DNA from: Sphaerisporangium corydalis
Lineage (GTDB): Bacteria; Actinomycetota; Actinomycetes; Streptosporangiales; Streptosporangiaceae
Assembly: GCF_025506355.1 (NCBI RefSeq)
Contig: NZ_JANZYP010000005.1
Coordinates: 1 to 64,000, forward strand
Direction of reading: 5' to 3'
Length of the DNA: 64,000 nt
Below the pieces are notes generated by a model, which worked only from the letters and a program-made list of their open reading frames with translations, made no database searches and was not told the DNA's origin. The position numbers and the translations under genes were made by a program. Positions 17,675 to 27,494 of the stretch are shown piece by piece (the stretch's first letter is position 1; every line of letters starts with the position of its first letter).

Positions 17675-19138
17675 ATGGCGGCGACGACCGCGGTTCCGGT
17701 GCGCACCGGGCCGGCGACAAAAGGGAACGGCCTGCTGTTGCTGGGCGTGCTCGGCGGGATGTTCCTCGCCATGCTCGACCAGACGATCGTGGGCACCGCG
17801 CTGCCCCGCATCACCGCCGACTTCGGCGGCGCGGGGCTCTACACCTGGGTGGTGACCGCGTACCTGCTGACCTCGACGGTCACGGTCCCCCTGTACGGCA
17901 GGCTCTCCGACGCCTACGGGCGCAAGCCGCTGCTGCTCATCGGCATCGTCGTCTTCCTGCTCGGATCGGTGCTGTGCGGTCTGGCGCAGAACATGGGCCA
18001 GCTCATCGCCTTCCGCGGCGTGCAGGGGCTGGGCGCGGGCGCGCTGCTGCCGCTGTCGCTCGCCCTGGTCGCCGACCTGTTCCCGCCGGACAGGAGCGGA
18101 CGGGTGCAGGGCGCGATCGGGGCCGTCATGGCCGGGAGCTACATCGCCGGGCCGTTCCTCGGCGGCTTCTTCACCGACCACGCGAGCTGGCGGTGGGCGT
18201 TCTTCGTCAACATCCCCATCGGCGCGGTGCTCCTGCTGATCATCGTGTCCCGGCTGCCGCGCGTCCCCGGCACCGGAGGGTCCAGGCCCGACTACGCCGG
18301 CATCGCGGTGTTCACCGTCGCCATCAGCGCCCTGCTCCTCGGCCTCACCGAGAAGGGCCTGGACGGCCACACCTGGACGAGCGCGCCCGTCATCGGCCCG
18401 CTGGTCGCGGCGGCCGTGCTGCTCGGGGTGTTCGTCCTGGTCGAGTCGCGCGCCGAGCAGCCGATCATCCCGCTGCACCTGTTCCGCAACCCCACCTACA
18501 CGATCGTCAACATCACCTCGTTCTTCACCGCGTCCTGCCTGTTCGCCGGCGCGGTGTTCCTGCCCCGCTTCTTCCAGCAGGCGCAGGGCCAGACCGCCAC
18601 GTCCTCGGGGCTGCACATCTACCCGCTCATGCTCGGCATGGTGACCGGCAGCATCCTCACGGGCATGCTGATCAGCAAGACCCGGCGGTACAAGCCGTGG
18701 CTGCTCGCGGCGCCGTTCCTGATCATCGCGGGCGCGCTGCTGTGCTCGGGCCTGGCCGTGGACACCCCGACCTGGTCGCTGGTGGCCTGGATGGCGCTCA
18801 TCGGGCTCGGCATCGGCCCGATGCTGTCGGGGCTGACGGTGGCCATTCAGTACTCGGTCCCGCCGAGCTACATCGGCACGGCGAGCGCCAACCTGACGTT
18901 CTTCCGCCAGATCGGCGGCTCGGTGGCCCTGGCCATCGCCGGCACCGCCTACACCTCGGTCGTGGGCGACCAGGCCGCCGGTCACGCCACAATGGCCCAG
19001 GCGCACGCCGCCGCGGCGGCCACCGTCATCCCCTGGCTCGCGGTCGCCGGGGCCGTCGTCGCCCTGGTGGCGCTGGTCTTCCTGCCGGGCCGCGTCGTCC
19101 CGGCCCTGGCCGCCGGCCGGGTCGCCGCGGCCGACTGA
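17675..19138 (+). CDS. DHA2-type MFS multidrug exporter (EmrB/QacA family)
   Basis: This 487-residue protein has about 14 hydrophobic helices. Motif D1-like FLAMLDQTIVGTALPRI is in the first helix, motif A-like GRLSDAYGRKPLLLIG in the loop after helix 2, and motif C-like GSYIAGPFLGGFF in helix 5. It probably exports drugs by proton antiport across the cytoplasmic membrane. The start at 17675 has GGGAAGGA upstream. Transcription is probably repressed by the divergent PadR through the triple operator and induced by a PadR ligand. Confidence 0.92.
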   Translation: MAATTAVPVRTGPATKGNGLLLLGVLGGMFLAMLDQTIVGTALPRITADFGGAGLYTWVVTAYLLTSTVTVPLYGRLSDAYGRKPLLLIGIVVFLLGSVLCGLAQNMGQLIAFRGVQGLGAGALLPLSLALVADLFPPDRSGRVQGAIGAVMAGSYIAGPFLGGFFTDHASWRWAFFVNIPIGAVLLLIIVSRLPRVPGTGGSRPDYAGIAVFTVAISALLLGLTEKGLDGHTWTSAPVIGPLVAAAVLLGVFVLVESRAEQPIIPLHLFRNPTYTIVNITSFFTASCLFAGAVFLPRFFQQAQGQTATSSGLHIYPLMLGMVTGSILTGMLISKTRRYKPWLLAAPFLIIAGALLCSGLAVDTPTWSLVAWMALIGLGIGPMLSGLTVAIQYSVPPSYIGTASANLTFFRQIGGSVALAIAGTAYTSVVGDQAAGHATMAQAHAAAAATVIPWLAVAGAVVALVALVFLPGRVVPALAAGRVAAAD

Positions 19139-19160
19139 ACCTTTGCCGTTCCGTGGGGTT

Positions 19161-19193
19161 CGCCCGCCCCGGGGGGTGCGTGTCGGGCGGGCG
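19161..19193 (+). terminator. Terminator after MFS gene
   Basis: cgcccgccc (19161-19169) pairs perfectly with gggcgggcg (19185-19193), shortly after the exporter's stop codon. Confidence 0.6.
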
Positions 19194-19248
19194 CCGTGCG
19201 GCCCCCACCGCGTTCAATGGGTCTCGAACGCATGGGGGTCGCACAACA

Positions 19249-19935
19249 ATGGGTCTGCTCTCGGCCGGCGCCGCCGCCGGTCTCGCCTTGCTCGTCGCCG
19301 CCGGAGCCTTGGTGGCGCACGCGTCGTCCGGGCGCCCGCCGGGGCCGTGGGGAGGTGCGGACCTTTCGGTACGGGTCGCCGCCTCGCCGCGCGTCGCGCA
19401 GCCGGGCCGCTGGCTGGCCTACGAGGTGCGGGTGAGCAACGCGGGGCCCGCCGACGCGGTGCTGCCCGTGCTGACGATCAAGGTGCCGGACGAGGTGGAC
19501 ATCGCCACCGTCAACGTCGCGACCTGCCGTCCCGGGCGGACCAGGAACGAGGTGGTGTGCCCGTCGGCGACCGACATCCCCCCGGGCGACTCGGGCGCGG
19601 TGACCGTGCTCGGCGTGGTGCGCATGAGCGCGCGCGGCCCGCTGCGCGCCTCCGCCAGCCTGTCGTCTGAGGTCGCCGACGGTAACGAGAAGGACAACCG
19701 GGCCGAGCTGACGACCAGGGTGGCCGGCGGCGCCGAGCGCCGCTCCCGTACCGAGGGCCGGACCGCCCGCACCGAGGGCCGGATCACCCGCACCGAGGGC
19801 CGGATCACCCGCGCCGAGGGCCGGAGCGCCGCCGACCGTCTATCGCGGACGCGCGGTGCACACCGCACCGGCCGGGGCGCCACCGTGGGAAGTCGTGGCG
19901 AACACCGCACCCGCGGCGGACAGAACCGCGCATAA
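19249..19935 (+). CDS. DUF11-type secreted/surface protein with 7-residue repeat tail
   Basis: The predicted protein has 228 residues. An N-terminal hydrophobic segment (GLLSAGAAAGLALLVAAGAL) is a signal peptide or anchor. Residues about 35-155 look like a DUF11/CARDB beta-sandwich (DLSVRVAASPRVAQPGRWL, YEVRVSNAGPADAV, CRPGRTRNEVVCP, NEKDNRAEL). Its Cys pair is spaced as in DUF11. The C-terminal about 70 residues are highly basic and contain four 7-residue units of TEGR-x-x-R type. The start is uncertain because no strong ribosome site is seen. It may be a wall-associated adhesin-like protein; function unknown. Confidence 0.65.
   Translation: MGLLSAGAAAGLALLVAAGALVAHASSGRPPGPWGGADLSVRVAASPRVAQPGRWLAYEVRVSNAGPADAVLPVLTIKVPDEVDIATVNVATCRPGRTRNEVVCPSATDIPPGDSGAVTVLGVVRMSARGPLRASASLSSEVADGNEKDNRAELTTRVAGGAERRSRTEGRTARTEGRITRTEGRITRAEGRSAADRLSRTRGAHRTGRGATVGSRGEHRTRGGQNRA
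19750..19833. repeat. 21-bp tandem repeat, four units
   Basis: Units begin at 19750, 19771, 19792 and 19813 (accgagggccgg plus 9 nt; the last unit begins gcc). They encode TEGRTAR, TEGRITR, TEGRITR and AEGRSAA in the tail of the DUF11 protein. Confidence 0.9.
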
Positions 19936-20134
19936 CCCGATGAGAACGGCGAGTGCCACCTTCAGCGTCAAAGGCGATAAGCCTGGCCCTTTCATCACGT
20001 AGCGATCCCACCACAGATGACGGAGCGAGACACCTCTTTCGCAGAACGTGATTCCAATTCAGTATGGGCGGCCGCTTCGGGGCCCGATCCGTGGTCGCCT
20101 TCCGGGCCCCGGTCCGTGCGGTGCCGGGCAAGGA

Positions 20135-21097
20135 TCAGGGGGAGACGGCCGCCCAGGCGTCGGCGACGATCGTGCGCAGGTCGGCGTGCTCGGCCTTCCA
20201 GCCCAGCTCGCGCTGAATCCGGTCCGATGACGCCACCAGCACCGCCGGGTCGCCGGGACGCCGGTCGCCGACCACGGCGGGGATCGGGTGGCCGGTGACC
20301 TCGCGGCAGACCGCGATGACCTCCTGCACCGAGAAGCCCGCGCCGCTGCCCAGGTTGTAGATCGCGTGGGTGCCCGGCCGGCAGGCGTCCAGCGCCAGCA
20401 GGTGCGCCCTGGCCAGGTCGGTGAGGTGGACGTAGTCGCGGACGCAGCTCCCGTCGGGCGTCGGATAGTCGGAGCCGAAGACGTTCACCGACTCGCGCGC
20501 GCCGAGGGCGACGGCGAGGACGTTCGGGATGAGGTGGGTCTCCACGGCGTGCCGCTCGCGGTAGACCTGCCCGCCGGCCGAGGTGTGCGCGCCGGCGACG
20601 TTGAAGTAGCGCAGGCTGACCGCTCCGAGCCCGTGCAGGCCGGCGAAGGCGGTCAGCGTGGTGTCGACGGCCAGCTTGGAGGCCCCGTAGGGATTGGTGG
20701 GGCGCGTCGGGTCGGTCTCCAGGATCGGGGTGTTCTCCGGCTCGCCGTAGGTCGCCGCGGTGGAGGAGAAGACGATGCGCCGCACGTCGTTCACCCGCAT
20801 CGCCTCCAGCAGCGCCAGCGTGCCGCCGAGGTTGCTGGCCCAGTAGAGCGAGGGCTTGGCCACCGACTCGCCGACCAGCGAGCGCGCGGCGAAGTGCAGG
20901 ACGCCGTCGAACCCCTCCGACAGGACGCCGCCGGCCTCGGTGATCGAGGCCTCGACGAATGAGGCGCCGGCCGGGACCGCGTCCGCGTGGCCGGTGGACA
21001 GGTCGTCGAGGACGGTGACGTCGTGCCCCTCGTCGACGAGCTGTGCCGCGACGGCGCTTCCGACGTAACCCGCGCCCCCGGTTACCAGCAGCTTCAC
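20135..21097 (-). CDS. galE: UDP-glucose 4-epimerase
   Basis: This 320-residue short-chain dehydrogenase interconverts UDP-glucose and UDP-galactose. The N-terminal NAD site is [13 protein letters not shown], followed by DDLSTGH and [12 protein letters not shown]. The catalytic Ser is in FSSTAATYG and the Y-x-x-x-K is in [11 protein letters not shown]. Sugar-binding [17 protein letters not shown] and [12 protein letters not shown] are all typical of GalE. GTG 21097 (KLLVTG right at the start) is preferred over GTG 21109. It stands alone, divergent from a CBS-domain membrane protein. Confidence 0.93.
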   Translation of the reverse strand: MKLLVTGGAGYVGSAVAAQLVDEGHDVTVLDDLSTGHADAVPAGASFVEASITEAGGVLSEGFDGVLHFAARSLVGESVAKPSLYWASNLGGTLALLEAMRVNDVRRIVFSSTAATYGEPENTPILETDPTRPTNPYGASKLAVDTTLTAFAGLHGLGAVSLRYFNVAGAHTSAGGQVYRERHAVETHLIPNVLAVALGARESVNVFGSDYPTPDGSCVRDYVHLTDLARAHLLALDACRPGTHAIYNLGSGAGFSVQEVIAVCREVTGHPIPAVVGDRRPGDPAVLVASSDRIQRELGWKAEHADLRTIVADAWAAVSP

Positions 21098-21203
21098 TTG
21101 GTATTCCACCCCTCTGTTGGAGTTTGTCGGTATATGTGGGATTTTGTACGTCCTATGGCTAGCTTACGCGGCTCTCGGCGGCGGTGGGATGAAGCACAGC
21201 CGG

Positions 21204-21209
21204 TACGCT
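21204..21209 (+). promoter_or_regulatory. Candidate -10 element for the CNNM/CBS gene
   Basis: tacgct matches TAnnnT about 45 nt upstream of the start at 21255; no clear -35 was identified. Confidence 0.35.
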
Positions 21210-21254
21210 GACCAGATCATCATGTGAGTCTCACGCGAACGGACATCGATCGAC

Positions 21255-22568
21255 GTGCACAACGTCGCGGCGAACATCGTCCTCGTCCTTGTCTTCGTCC
21301 TGACCGGCGGTTTCTTCGCGGCGGCCGAGATGGCCATGGTCTCGCTGCGCGAAAGCCAGGTGCGCAGGCTGGCCGAGCAGGGCAGGCGGGGCGCGCGGGT
21401 GGCCAAGCTGGCCCGCGACCCCAACCGCTTCCTGTCCTCGGTGCAGATCGGCATGACCGTGGCCACCGTCCTGTCGGCCGCCGTCGGCGCCGACACCCTG
21501 GCCGGCCAGCTCGAACCGCTCATCGCCAAGTCGTGGGTGCCCTCCGGCGCCGTACGGCCGCTGTCGCTGGTGGTGGTGACGCTGGCCATCTCCTACGTGA
21601 CGCTGGTGCTCGGCGAGCTGGCGCCCAAGCGTTTCGGCAGGCAGCGGGCCGAGGGGCTGTCCCTGATGGTCGCGCCGTTCCTCGACCGGCTGGCCTCGCT
21701 GTCGCGTCCGGTGATCTGGGTGCTGTCCAAGTCGACCGACGGCGTCGTGCGGCTGCTCGGCGGCAACCCGAACGCCGACCGCGCCGAGATGACGACCGAG
21801 GAGCTCCGCGACATGGTCGTCGGCCACCAGGAGCTGACCAAGGACGAGCGGGACCTGATCGACGAGGTGTTCACCGCCGGCAAGCGTCACCTGCGCGAGG
21901 TGATGCTGCCGCGCACCGAGGTGGAGTTCATGGCGGTCGACACCCCGCTCGCCGAGGCGGCGATCCTGGCGGCGGCGATGCCGCACTCGCGCTTCCCCGT
22001 CTACCGCGACTCCTATGACGACATAGTCGGATTCGTTCATGTGCGTGACCTGCTCGACCCGGTGCTCACCGGGCGCATCGAACCGATCAGCGAGCTGGTG
22101 CCCATCCGTCCGGTCAAGCTGCTGCCCGCCACCAAGCGGGTGCTCCCCACCCTGACCGAGATGCGCGACGACGGCCAGCACCTCGCCATCGTCGTGGACG
22201 AGTACGGCGGCACCGCCGGCATCGTGACCATGGAGGACCTCGTCGAGCAGCTCACCGGCGACATCCGCGACGAGTACGACGCCGACGGGGAGTCGGTGCG
22301 CCTGGTCGCGGGGGAGATGGAGATCGAGGGCCTGGTCAACCTGGAGGACTTCGAGGCCGAGACCGGCATCGTGCTCGACGACGGCCCGTACGAGACGCTG
22401 GGCGGGTACGTCATGGCCGCGCTCGGCCACCTCCCCGAGACCGGCGAGCGGGTGGAGCGGCCGAGCTGCTCGCTGGTGGTCACCGAGATGGACGGCCGCC
22501 GGATCGCCAGGGTACGGGTGATCAGGCGGATCACCCCTGGAAAGGCGCAACCCGCTCCCGAGTCCTGA
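21255..22568 (+). CDS. CNNM/HlyC-CorC family membrane protein with CBS pair
   Basis: The protein has 437 residues. A DUF21/CNNM membrane domain spans about 1-190 ([40 protein letters not shown]). Two CBS domains follow (about 215-330, with [13 protein letters not shown] and [19 protein letters not shown]), then a C-terminal CorC_HlyC domain ([16 protein letters not shown]). Such proteins are linked to Mg2+/Co2+ transport or efflux; haemolysin is a historical name. GTG 21255 begins just before the first helix. It is followed 15 bp later by trpS. Confidence 0.9.
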   Translation: MHNVAANIVLVLVFVLTGGFFAAAEMAMVSLRESQVRRLAEQGRRGARVAKLARDPNRFLSSVQIGMTVATVLSAAVGADTLAGQLEPLIAKSWVPSGAVRPLSLVVVTLAISYVTLVLGELAPKRFGRQRAEGLSLMVAPFLDRLASLSRPVIWVLSKSTDGVVRLLGGNPNADRAEMTTEELRDMVVGHQELTKDERDLIDEVFTAGKRHLREVMLPRTEVEFMAVDTPLAEAAILAAAMPHSRFPVYRDSYDDIVGFVHVRDLLDPVLTGRIEPISELVPIRPVKLLPATKRVLPTLTEMRDDGQHLAIVVDEYGGTAGIVTMEDLVEQLTGDIRDEYDADGESVRLVAGEMEIEGLVNLEDFEAETGIVLDDGPYETLGGYVMAALGHLPETGERVERPSCSLVVTEMDGRRIARVRVIRRITPGKAQPAPES

Positions 22569-22582
22569 CACAATTGTGTGCT

Positions 22583-23587
22583 ATGGCCAGACCACGCGTT
22601 CTCTCGGGCATCCAGCCCACCGCCGACTCGTTCCACCTGGGCAACTACCTGGGCGCCGTGCGCCAGTGGGTCGGGATGCAAGAGACGCACGACGCGTTCT
22701 ACTTCATCGCGGACCTGCACGCGCTCTCGGTGAACCCGTCGCCCGCCGAGCTGCGCCGCCGCACGCGCGTGTCCGCCGCCCAGCTGTTCGGCGCCGGCAT
22801 CGACCCCGAGCGCAGCACGCTGTTCGTGCAGAGCCACATCCGCCAGCACAGCGAGCTGGCCTGGATCCTGATCTGCAACACCGGCATGGGCGAGGCCGCC
22901 CGCATGACCCAGTTCAAGGACAAGGCGGCCAAGTCCGGCGAGGCCTCGGCCGGGGTGGGGCTGTTCACCTACCCGATCCTGCAGGCCGCCGACATCCTGA
23001 TGTACCAGGCCGACCAGGTCCCGGTGGGCGGCGACCAGAAGCAGCACCTCGAACTGACCCGCGACCTGGCCCAGCGGTTCAACAACCGGTACGGCGAGAC
23101 CTTCACGGTGCCCGACCCGTACATCCTGAAGGAGGTCGAGAAGATCGGCGACCTGCAGGAGCCGCAGGCGAAGATGTCGAAGTCGTCCTCCAGCCCGCAG
23201 GGCATCCTCGAAGTCCTCGACGACCCGGCGCCGCTGCGCAAGAAGGTCATGCGCGCGGTGACCGACACCGGCTCTGAGGTCCTGGCCGACCCCGAGAACA
23301 AGCCGGGCGTCACGAACCTGCTGCGGGTGCTGTCGGTGCTCACCGGCACGCCGATCCCCGAGCTGGAGACGCGGTACGAGGGGCAGGGTTACGGGGCCTT
23401 CAAGAAGGACGTCGCCGAGGCCGTCGCGGACACCTTCACGCCCATCCGTGAGCGCACCGAGAAGCTCATGTCCGACGAGACCGAGCTCGACCGGCTGCTC
23501 GCGGTGGGCGCCCGGCGCGCCGAGGCGATCGCCGTCGAGACCATGGCGAAGGTCCGCGACCACATCGGGCTGCTCCCGAAGGGCTGA
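22583..23587 (+). CDS. trpS: Tryptophanyl-tRNA synthetase
   Basis: This 334-residue class I synthetase charges tRNA-Trp. The HIGH-type signature is HLGN (18-21) in [18 protein letters not shown], and the KMSKS loop is intact at 197-201 (AKMSKSSSS). The ADP-binding [15 protein letters not shown] motif is present. ATG 22583 is used because the conserved RVLSGIQPT follows at once; a TTG at 22574 is an in-frame alternative. The small Trp-synthetase length is normal for bacteria. Confidence 0.96.
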   Translation: MARPRVLSGIQPTADSFHLGNYLGAVRQWVGMQETHDAFYFIADLHALSVNPSPAELRRRTRVSAAQLFGAGIDPERSTLFVQSHIRQHSELAWILICNTGMGEAARMTQFKDKAAKSGEASAGVGLFTYPILQAADILMYQADQVPVGGDQKQHLELTRDLAQRFNNRYGETFTVPDPYILKEVEKIGDLQEPQAKMSKSSSSPQGILEVLDDPAPLRKKVMRAVTDTGSEVLADPENKPGVTNLLRVLSVLTGTPIPELETRYEGQGYGAFKKDVAEAVADTFTPIRERTEKLMSDETELDRLLAVGARRAEAIAVETMAKVRDHIGLLPKG

Positions 23588-23716
23588 GCCCGCCCGGGGG
23601 AGCCGCCCGGAAATCGGCGGTAGGGCCGCCCGGAGGGTTCTCCCTCGGGGCCAGGAGTGTCGCACGACTTCCGGCGGTGTCGTCCTCCGGTCGCATACCG
23701 GGCGTGGGCTGGGTAG

Positions 23717-24667
23717 ATGGGCAGGATGGGAAGCGTGTGGGCCTCGTTCCTCCTTCGGGTCGAGGCCGTCAAGAGGTGGGGCCGGATCCGGACCGAGTAC
23801 TACCGGGTCCGGTGGCCATGGGCCGACCACCTCATCCGCACCCTCCACCGCTACCAGAGCCAGCGGGGCGACCGCCTGGCCGGCGCCGTCACCTACTTCG
23901 CCTTCCTGTCGTTCTTCCCGCTGATGGCGCTGGCCTTCGCCATCTTCGGGTACTTCGTGATCGTCCGTCCCGACCTGCTGACGACCCTCGAAACGGCGAT
24001 CAACCAGCAGCTTCCCGGCCTGGCCGCCCAGCTCCAGATCAGGAAGCTCGCCGAGGCCCGCACCAGCGCCGGGGTCATCGGCCTGCTGGGCCTGCTGTAC
24101 GCCGGCGTCGGTGCCGTGGACGCCCTGCGCGACGCGCTCCACGACATCTGCGTGAGCTGCGAGCCGCCGATGAACTGGTTCGTCGGCAGGCTGCGCGACC
24201 TGGTGGCGCTCCTGCTGATCGGGCTCACGATCGTGATCTCGGCGGTGGTGGGCGGCTTCGCGGTGCAGGCCACCGGCACGATCCTCACCTGGCTCGGGCT
24301 GGCCGACTCGGTCGTCGCCGCGGCGCTGGTGCGGACCGCGGGCGTGCTGATCGGCATCGGCGCCGACATGCTCGTCTTCCTGGTCGTCCTGGCCTGGCTG
24401 GCCAAGGTGGGCAAACCGCTGAAGACGGTCCTGCGGGGCGCGCTGCTCGGCGCCATCGGCCTCGGCCTGCTCAAGCAGCTCGCGACCCTGCTGCTCTCCC
24501 ACACGCTCACCAACCCGATCTACGGGGCGTTCGCCGTCGTCGTCGGCCTGCTGGTGTGGATCAACCTCGCCATGCGCTGGGTGCTGTACGTGGCGTCGTG
24601 GACCGCGACCGCCGACGGGACCCCGCCGCCCGAGCCCACCCCCGTCCCCACCAGCGAGTACGTCTGA
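23717..24667 (+). CDS. YihY/virulence factor BrkB family membrane protein
   Basis: This 316-residue integral membrane protein has the YihY pattern: QRGDRLAGAVTYFAFLSFFPLM, then an internal helical region and several further membrane helices (LRDLVALLLIGLTIVISAVVGG, ADMLVFLVVLAWL, GAFAVVVGLLVWINL). It has about six transmembrane segments with a Pro-rich cytoplasmic tail. Despite old names it is not an RNase; its role is unknown, probably envelope-related. A second ATG at 23726 is possible. It lies between trpS and the carboxypeptidase gene, the order also seen in Streptomyces. Confidence 0.88.
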   Translation: MGRMGSVWASFLLRVEAVKRWGRIRTEYYRVRWPWADHLIRTLHRYQSQRGDRLAGAVTYFAFLSFFPLMALAFAIFGYFVIVRPDLLTTLETAINQQLPGLAAQLQIRKLAEARTSAGVIGLLGLLYAGVGAVDALRDALHDICVSCEPPMNWFVGRLRDLVALLLIGLTIVISAVVGGFAVQATGTILTWLGLADSVVAAALVRTAGVLIGIGADMLVFLVVLAWLAKVGKPLKTVLRGALLGAIGLGLLKQLATLLLSHTLTNPIYGAFAVVVGLLVWINLAMRWVLYVASWTATADGTPPPEPTPVPTSEYV

Positions 24668-24677
24668 GCGGGCGGTG

Positions 24678-25802
24678 CTAGGCGCCCTCGTCGCGCCTGA
24701 GCCGGGAGCGGCGGCGGACCCCGTAGACCAGCCAGGCGACGCCGCCGAGGAGGCCCACGGCGACCACCAGGGCCCCGGCGCCCACCATGGGCGAGTCCTG
24801 GCCGGACGCGGCCGGCTGGGAGGGCGCGGGCGCCGCCACCGGCGGCCCGCCGACGGGCTTGGTCGGCCTGGCCTTCGGCACCGGGCCGACCAGGGCCCCG
24901 ACCGGCGTCACGCGGCCCCGGGCGGCGAACCCCCAGTCGAGCAGGTCCTTGACCTCTCCCCAGAACGAGCCCTCGTTGTGCATGACCGTGACGATGATCG
25001 TGTGCCCGTCCCGCCGGGCCGCGCCGGCGAAGCTGCCCATCGCCTTGGTGGTCCAGCCGTTCTTCACGCCGATCATCCCCGGGTAGCTGCCGAGGAGCCG
25101 GTTGTGGTTGGCGATCTGGTAGTGCTTGCCCGCCGGGGCGGGGAACTCGGCGACCTTGGTGCCGACGTACTCGCGGAAGTCGGGGTTCGCCAGCCCGGCC
25201 CGCGCGATCAGCGCCAGGTCGTACGCCGAGCTGCTCTGGCCCGGCTTGTCCAGGCCGTTCGGCGTCTTGGCGACGGTGTCCAGGGCCTGGAGCCGCTTGG
25301 CCTCGGCGTTCATGTCGGCGAGGGTCCGCGCCATGCCGCCGTTGGTCTCGGCGAGCGCGACGGCGGCGTCGTTGCCGGAGACCATCATCAGCGCGCGGAA
25401 CAGGTCGTCGACCTTGTAGATCCGGTGCTGGGTCAGGCCGACCGCGCTGCCCTCGACGTTGCACGCCTCGGCGCTCGGCTTGATCGTCTTGTTCTTGTTC
25501 AGGCGGGGGATGAGGGTGACCGCGGTGAGGATCTTCAGGGTGCTGGCGGGCAGGTAGCGGCCGTGGGGGTCCTTGGCGGCCAGGACCTCGCCGGTGTCCC
25601 CGTCGGCGACGACGAAGGCGGACGACTCGGTCTTGGGCAGGGGCTTGGCCCCCGCGTCGAGCACCACGCCGTGCCGGCCCAGCATGGAGCCGCCGATGGG
25701 CGAGGTGTCGTCGTGCGCGGCGCGCGCGTTCGCCGGGGTGACCAACGTGAGTCCCCCGGCGAGCGCGAGCGCGCTGGCTGCTGTTACGTGCTTCATCCCC
25801 AT
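24678..25802 (-). CDS. D-alanyl-D-alanine carboxypeptidase (PBP5-type, S11)
   Basis: The precursor has 374 residues. A signal peptide (about 1-28, ending ANARA) is followed by the S11 domain with active S87 and K90 in PASTLK and S142-G-N144. The third motif reads K247-N-G (VKNGWTT) in place of the usual KTG. A Pro/Ala stretch leads to a C-terminal membrane helix (GALVVAVGLLGGVAWLVYGV) and a basic cytoplasmic end, so it is anchored outside the membrane. It trims D-Ala from peptidoglycan stem peptides. The start may be 25802 or 25796. It is divergent from the SCO4848-type gene. Confidence 0.93.
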   Translation of the reverse strand: MGMKHVTAASALALAGGLTLVTPANARAAHDDTSPIGGSMLGRHGVVLDAGAKPLPKTESSAFVVADGDTGEVLAAKDPHGRYLPASTLKILTAVTLIPRLNKNKTIKPSAEACNVEGSAVGLTQHRIYKVDDLFRALMMVSGNDAAVALAETNGGMARTLADMNAEAKRLQALDTVAKTPNGLDKPGQSSSAYDLALIARAGLANPDFREYVGTKVAEFPAPAGKHYQIANHNRLLGSYPGMIGVKNGWTTKAMGSFAGAARRDGHTIIVTVMHNEGSFWGEVKDLLDWGFAARGRVTPVGALVGPVPKARPTKPVGGPPVAAPAPSQPAASGQDSPMVGAGALVVAVGLLGGVAWLVYGVRRRSRLRRDEGA

Positions 25803-25906
25803 AGAGAAGTCAGCGTAGCTTTGTCGCTTTTCGCGTGGGGCAAGACACGACAAAGATCGCGAATGTGCTGGTAGGTAACCTCGGCGGTAGCATGGAGGAG
25901 GTGAAG

Positions 25907-26242
25907 ATGACACGACGCTTCGCCGGGTTTCTGCTGGCCGTGGCCGCATTCATGGTCTTCGAGTGGATCAACCTCGGGTTCAACCTCGCCGACGGGCACC
26001 CCACGGCGTTCTACGTGGTCCACGGCGTCCTGATCGCGGTCAACCTCGTGCTGGCCGCGGTGATCGGGGTCGCCGGCTGGCGGGCGTGGCGGGGCCACCG
26101 GCCGTCCGGGCCGCATACAAGCCCCCCTTCCCGGGCAGAGACGGTAAACGACCGTTTTGCGGTTGACCATGCACCTGTGGGCGCCTTCTCCGATTCGGTG
26201 GCCGGCACGTGCGAACCCCTCAAGGCGCCCGGACAGGGGTGA
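25907..26242 (+). CDS. SCO4848 family membrane protein
   Basis: This 111-residue protein has two membrane helices: FAGFLLAVAAFMVFEWINLGF and VVHGVLIAVNLVLAAVIGVAG. The connecting HPTAFYVVH is typical of the SCO4848 family, which in Streptomyces also neighbours a D,D-carboxypeptidase gene. The start is fixed by a perfect GGAGGAGG 7 nt upstream. The hydrophilic last about 45 residues are not conserved-looking. Function is unknown; its constant neighbour suggests an envelope role. Confidence 0.8.
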   Translation: MTRRFAGFLLAVAAFMVFEWINLGFNLADGHPTAFYVVHGVLIAVNLVLAAVIGVAGWRAWRGHRPSGPHTSPPSRAETVNDRFAVDHAPVGAFSDSVAGTCEPLKAPGQG

Positions 26243-26312
26243 CCGTAAGGGTTGGCCCAACTCGCGACGCGGCGGAGACTCGGCCTGAGACCACTGCTCA
26301 TGGAGGCGTGCT

Positions 26313-27494
26313 GTGACGATCGAGTTCAATCCATCGCGCGGCCCGACGCTGGGCGTCGAATGGGAACTCCAGCTTGTCGACACGCACACCCGCCGCCTTC
26401 GCCAGGACGCGCGCCAGGTGCTGGAGGCCGTCCCCGAACTGAGCGAGAGCCCCCGTCCCAAGGTCATGCACGAGCTGATGCAGTCCCAGCTCGAAGTGAT
26501 CACCGACATCTGCCACACCGCCTCCGAGGCCGTCCAGGACCTGCGGACCACGATCGACCGCCTCCGCGAGGTGGTCACGCCGCGCGGGATGTCCCTCGCC
26601 TGCACGGGCACGCACGCCATCAGCGACTGGCGCGAAGCGGTCTACGCGCCCGTCCAGCGGTACGCCGAGCTGGTGGAGGAGATGCAGTGGCTGGCATGGC
26701 GGATCCAAACATTTGGCGTACATGTCCACGTGGGGGTGCGGGAAAGGGATAAAGTCATCCCCATCGTCAACGCACTTGCGGCCTACCTGCCTCATTTTCT
26801 CGCGCTGACGGCCTCCAGCCCGTACTGGGGCGGTCAAGACACCGGACTCGCCTCCAGTCGGGCCATCGTTTTTGGCGCACTGCCCACGGCGGGACCGCCG
26901 CAGATGCTGGCGGACTGGGCCGGGTTCGAGGAGTACATGGACACCCTGAAGCGTGCGGGGACCATCAAGAGCATCAAAGAGGTGTGGTGGGATATTCGAC
27001 CGCATCCCGACTTCGGCACGATTGAGATTCGAATGTTCGACGGTATACCGACTTTGAGAGAGGTCGGGATGGTGACGGCGTTGTCGCAATGTCTGGTGCA
27101 GCAGTTCGATCAGCAGCTCGACCGCGGGTACCGGCTGCCGCATCCCGCTCCATGGGTCGTGCGCGACAACAAGTGGCGGGCCACCCGCTACGGGCTGGAC
27201 GCCGCCGTGATCACCGACGACCACGGCTCGACCGCGCCTATGCGTGACATGTTGTACGAACTGACGAGGGAACTGGCGCCGGTGGCCGAACGACTCGGCT
27301 GCCCCGACGAGCTCGCGACCATCACCGACGTGGTGGAGCAGGGCAACTCCTGCGAGCGTCAGCGCGCGATACTCACCGGGGGCGGCGCCCTCGACGACAT
27401 CGTGGACGCGACGATCGTCGAGCTGGCGGAGGACCGCTTCGTCACCACCAATCTGAGGACGTCGAACGGGGCGATCGGTCATGCCGGCACGTGA
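26313..27494 (+). CDS. YbdK-type carboxylate-amine ligase (glutamate-cysteine ligase 2 family)
   Basis: This 393-residue member of the GCS2 family starts with LGVEWELQLVD, the ATP/glutamate-binding element. It continues with GTHAISDW, FGVHVHVG, the SSPYWGGQDTGLASSR loop and TIEIRMFDGIPTL, all characteristic. YbdK-like enzymes ligate glutamate weakly to cysteine, and their true actinobacterial substrate is uncertain. GTG 26313 follows GGAGG. The gene overlaps the M20 amidohydrolase by 14 nt, suggesting a ligase-hydrolase pair acting on related amide compounds. Confidence 0.9.
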   Translation: MTIEFNPSRGPTLGVEWELQLVDTHTRRLRQDARQVLEAVPELSESPRPKVMHELMQSQLEVITDICHTASEAVQDLRTTIDRLREVVTPRGMSLACTGTHAISDWREAVYAPVQRYAELVEEMQWLAWRIQTFGVHVHVGVRERDKVIPIVNALAAYLPHFLALTASSPYWGGQDTGLASSRAIVFGALPTAGPPQMLADWAGFEEYMDTLKRAGTIKSIKEVWWDIRPHPDFGTIEIRMFDGIPTLREVGMVTALSQCLVQQFDQQLDRGYRLPHPAPWVVRDNKWRATRYGLDAAVITDDHGSTAPMRDMLYELTRELAPVAERLGCPDELATITDVVEQGNSCERQRAILTGGGALDDIVDATIVELAEDRFVTTNLRTSNGAIGHAGT

